From Hanleya hanleyi (taxonomy: Eukaryota > Mollusca > Polyplacophora > Lepidopleurida > Hanleyidae), in contig JAVTVY010018717.1 in assembly GCA_036873755.1 (NCBI GenBank), positions 1 to 64,000 of the forward strand: 64,000 nt of DNA, in the 5' to 3' direction. How positions within the stretch are numbered: the first letter of the stretch is position 1; every line of letters starts with the position of its first letter. Positions 62,765 to 64,000 of the stretch are shown here, in pieces. The notes beneath the pieces were generated by a model, which saw nothing but the letters and a program-made list of their open reading frames with translations, searched no databases and was not told where the DNA came from. The position numbers and the translations under genes were made by a program.

Positions 62765-63102
62765 TGTCGGTCGAAGAGTCCACCCAATACTGGACCGAAT
62801 ACGGAAGCGGCCAACGGTGCTAAGATGACCCCGAGAAAGCCACCTTTCTGTAAAACCCTTTTCTTTTGTTTGAGAGACTCGCTTCTGGACTAGGGTTCGG
62901 AGACCTGTCTTATGCTTGACCAACTTGGTCTTCTGAGCCGGAGTCAGTGGTACGTTGCCTTTTAACAGGTTGTACCCGATCTCACACAGACAGCGTACAA
63001 GGTCAGGGTCCGAGCCGCCTACAATGGTTCGGACCAACTCGGGTGGGGCCGTCTTCAATACAATGAGTGTCGGGCGTCCTTCCGTACTCGCGCAGACATC
63101 AT
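62765..63102 (-). pseudogene. Small basic Polinton protein, copy 2 (frameshifts)
   Basis: ATG 63102 (MMSARVRKD), frame lost within ten codons. The body (LKTAPPELVRTIVGG, CEIGYNLLKGNVPL, KHKTGLRTLVQKRVSQT) is open in the next frame; a second change near 62870 follows before the glycine/hydrophobic end. Homologue of 41216-41542. Confidence 0.75.
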
Positions 63103-63188
63103 GTACAAATAATGCTAGAACCCACAACCCTACTCTTTTTATCCTTTTGCGGGCTACCTCCTGAATATTCTTCACTTCAGAGACAAAG

Positions 63189-64000
63189 TCAATCGTGATT
63201 TTTAAAGGCTTCCAACGCAAACAGCGTGCGACCGGGGTACATCTGTCTCGCCAGGTGCAGCAGTTGAGTGGTATCTCTCGGGTTTTTGAAGACCACCAGG
63301 TAGTGGGCACTTAAGCTGATGTTCCGATGTTCTTTGTTTTTACTGAACAGATTCTGCACAATGTAGATGATGCTGAGCCGTCGATGATGGCTGCCTTTGG
63401 TAAAGAGTTGGGTGACCCGCGCATCCGTCTCCGCCATCAGATCATCCAGAACCACCAAGGTGTCAGGTTCCAAATCGGCCAAGTTGGGTAGCCCTTCCAC
63501 GAACGTGATGTGGGGCAGGCGCTACGTTTCGTAACTTGTGTCTAATTCCGCTTAACCCGGGGCTAGGGGCCGTATGAACCCATGTACTTCAAGATCCTCA
63601 TGGTACTCATATGAACAGTCACAATCAAAGCGTGACTGAGATACACCTTTTTTTAGATGACGACTCTATAACGAATATTATGGATTAAGAATACTGATCA
63701 GCGATACGGATTTGATATTTTTGGAACATCATGATGTCTTGCCGGCATCATTGAAAACTGTTGACCGCTTCTCTCTTGCAGGAAACAAGCCTATGTTTAT
63801 GTATACTATGATTGTCTTTTTGAATTTGGTGCTAATACTGTTATATGGAAAATGGAATAGGCCTTTGGATTATGGACGCGGATATTCTCTAATGGATGAC
63901 GGCTGGATTATGACTGACGGACTAGACGCTTGTAATTGCTGCATACGCTGCCTGCCATTCTCCGTAACACCACACAACCCAGGCAAAGTGTGGGGTGATC
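63189..64000 (-). pseudogene. ATPase: Polinton 2 packaging ATPase, C-terminal half, split by Penelope-like fragment
   Basis: From the window end: WCYGEWQAAY-type segment (64000-63936), then the 418-bp insertion, then DTLVVLDDLMAETD (Walker B), IIYIVQNLFSKNKEHRNI and FKNPRDTTQLLHLARQ to about 63205. The frame ends early compared with Polinton 1. The Walker A part lies outside the window. Confidence 0.82.
63518..63935 (+). mobile_element. Penelope-like element, 3'-end fragment (418 bp, 5' truncated)
   Basis: Starts within the last codons of the RT ORF (GCGCTACGTTTCGTAA equals the RT end at 59233-59246 on the other strand) and ends at the same base as segment D (58843). Inserted in + orientation in the ATPase gene; the interrupted host sequence rejoins cleanly at 63517/63936 with at most one duplicated base. 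Confidence 0.85.

Larger units (their letters stand above)
56967..64000 (-). mobile_element. Maverick/Polinton 2 relic (capsid module, runs off the window)
   Basis: Same family as Polinton 1, opposite strand. Reading down from 64000: ATPase, small basic protein, structural protein, minor capsid, pX-like protein, major capsid. The major capsid gene is cut off next to the MITE at 56963 and split by a 3.4-kb Penelope-like insertion; the ATPase gene is split by a 418-bp Penelope-like fragment. Confidence 0.88.

Overview
The window looks like transposon-rich nuclear DNA of a marine invertebrate, most likely a lophotrochozoan and perhaps a mollusc. The evidence is indirect: a metazoan mobilome (Ty3/gypsy with a tRNA-Leu-like primer site, CR1/L2-type LINE, tyrosine-recombinase retroelements, Penelope-like element, two Maverick/Polintons), abundant microsatellites and a 158-bp minisatellite of the kind common in molluscs. 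I found no convincing host gene, tRNA or rRNA. Nearly everything readable belongs to mobile DNA, much of it nested and broken.

Region 1-23909 is a tandem Ty3/gypsy arrangement. Copy A (entering from the left edge, gag-pol-ORF3) runs into a single 2.27-kb LTR (7511-9785), which also serves as the 5' LTR of copy B (9786-21674), followed by a further LTR (21675-23909). Both copies carry the same stops and frameshifts in gag and pol. A third ORF of about 680 codons, with a C2H2 finger, a Ser-rich linker and an Arg/Ser-rich tail, lies between pol and the polypurine tract. Copy B has lost most of its integrase and carries a nested, nearly complete LINE (11617-17400).

Region 23910-36340 holds a LINE relic, a 122-bp tandem repeat, a broken SGNH-hydrolase gene, a 285-bp inverted-repeat element, a higher-order 37/240-bp array, a tyrosine-recombinase (YR) retroelement whose RT core is deleted, AT-rich tandem repeats and a 158-bp satellite array headed by a hairpin.

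Region 36340-45560 is a Polinton on the + strand. It has two paralogous small genes, a chromodomain integrase, a packaging ATPase, two small structural proteins, the minor and major capsid proteins and an adenain-type protease. No DNA polymerase B is present. A second, more decayed Polinton of the same family lies on the - strand (56967-64000). It was hit twice by a Penelope-like element: one 3.4-kb insertion in the major capsid gene and one 418-bp 3' fragment in the ATPase gene.

Between the two Polintons lie unassigned repeats (45560-49820), a second RT-less YR retroelement with an intact recombinase (51186-53369) and a 1.65-kb Harbinger-like MITE. Downstream of that recombinase is the most unusual structure in the window. 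It is a family of eight hairpins with a constant 13-nt apical segment and covarying basal stems (53457-54271), followed by a B1-A2-B2 split-direct-repeat terminus.
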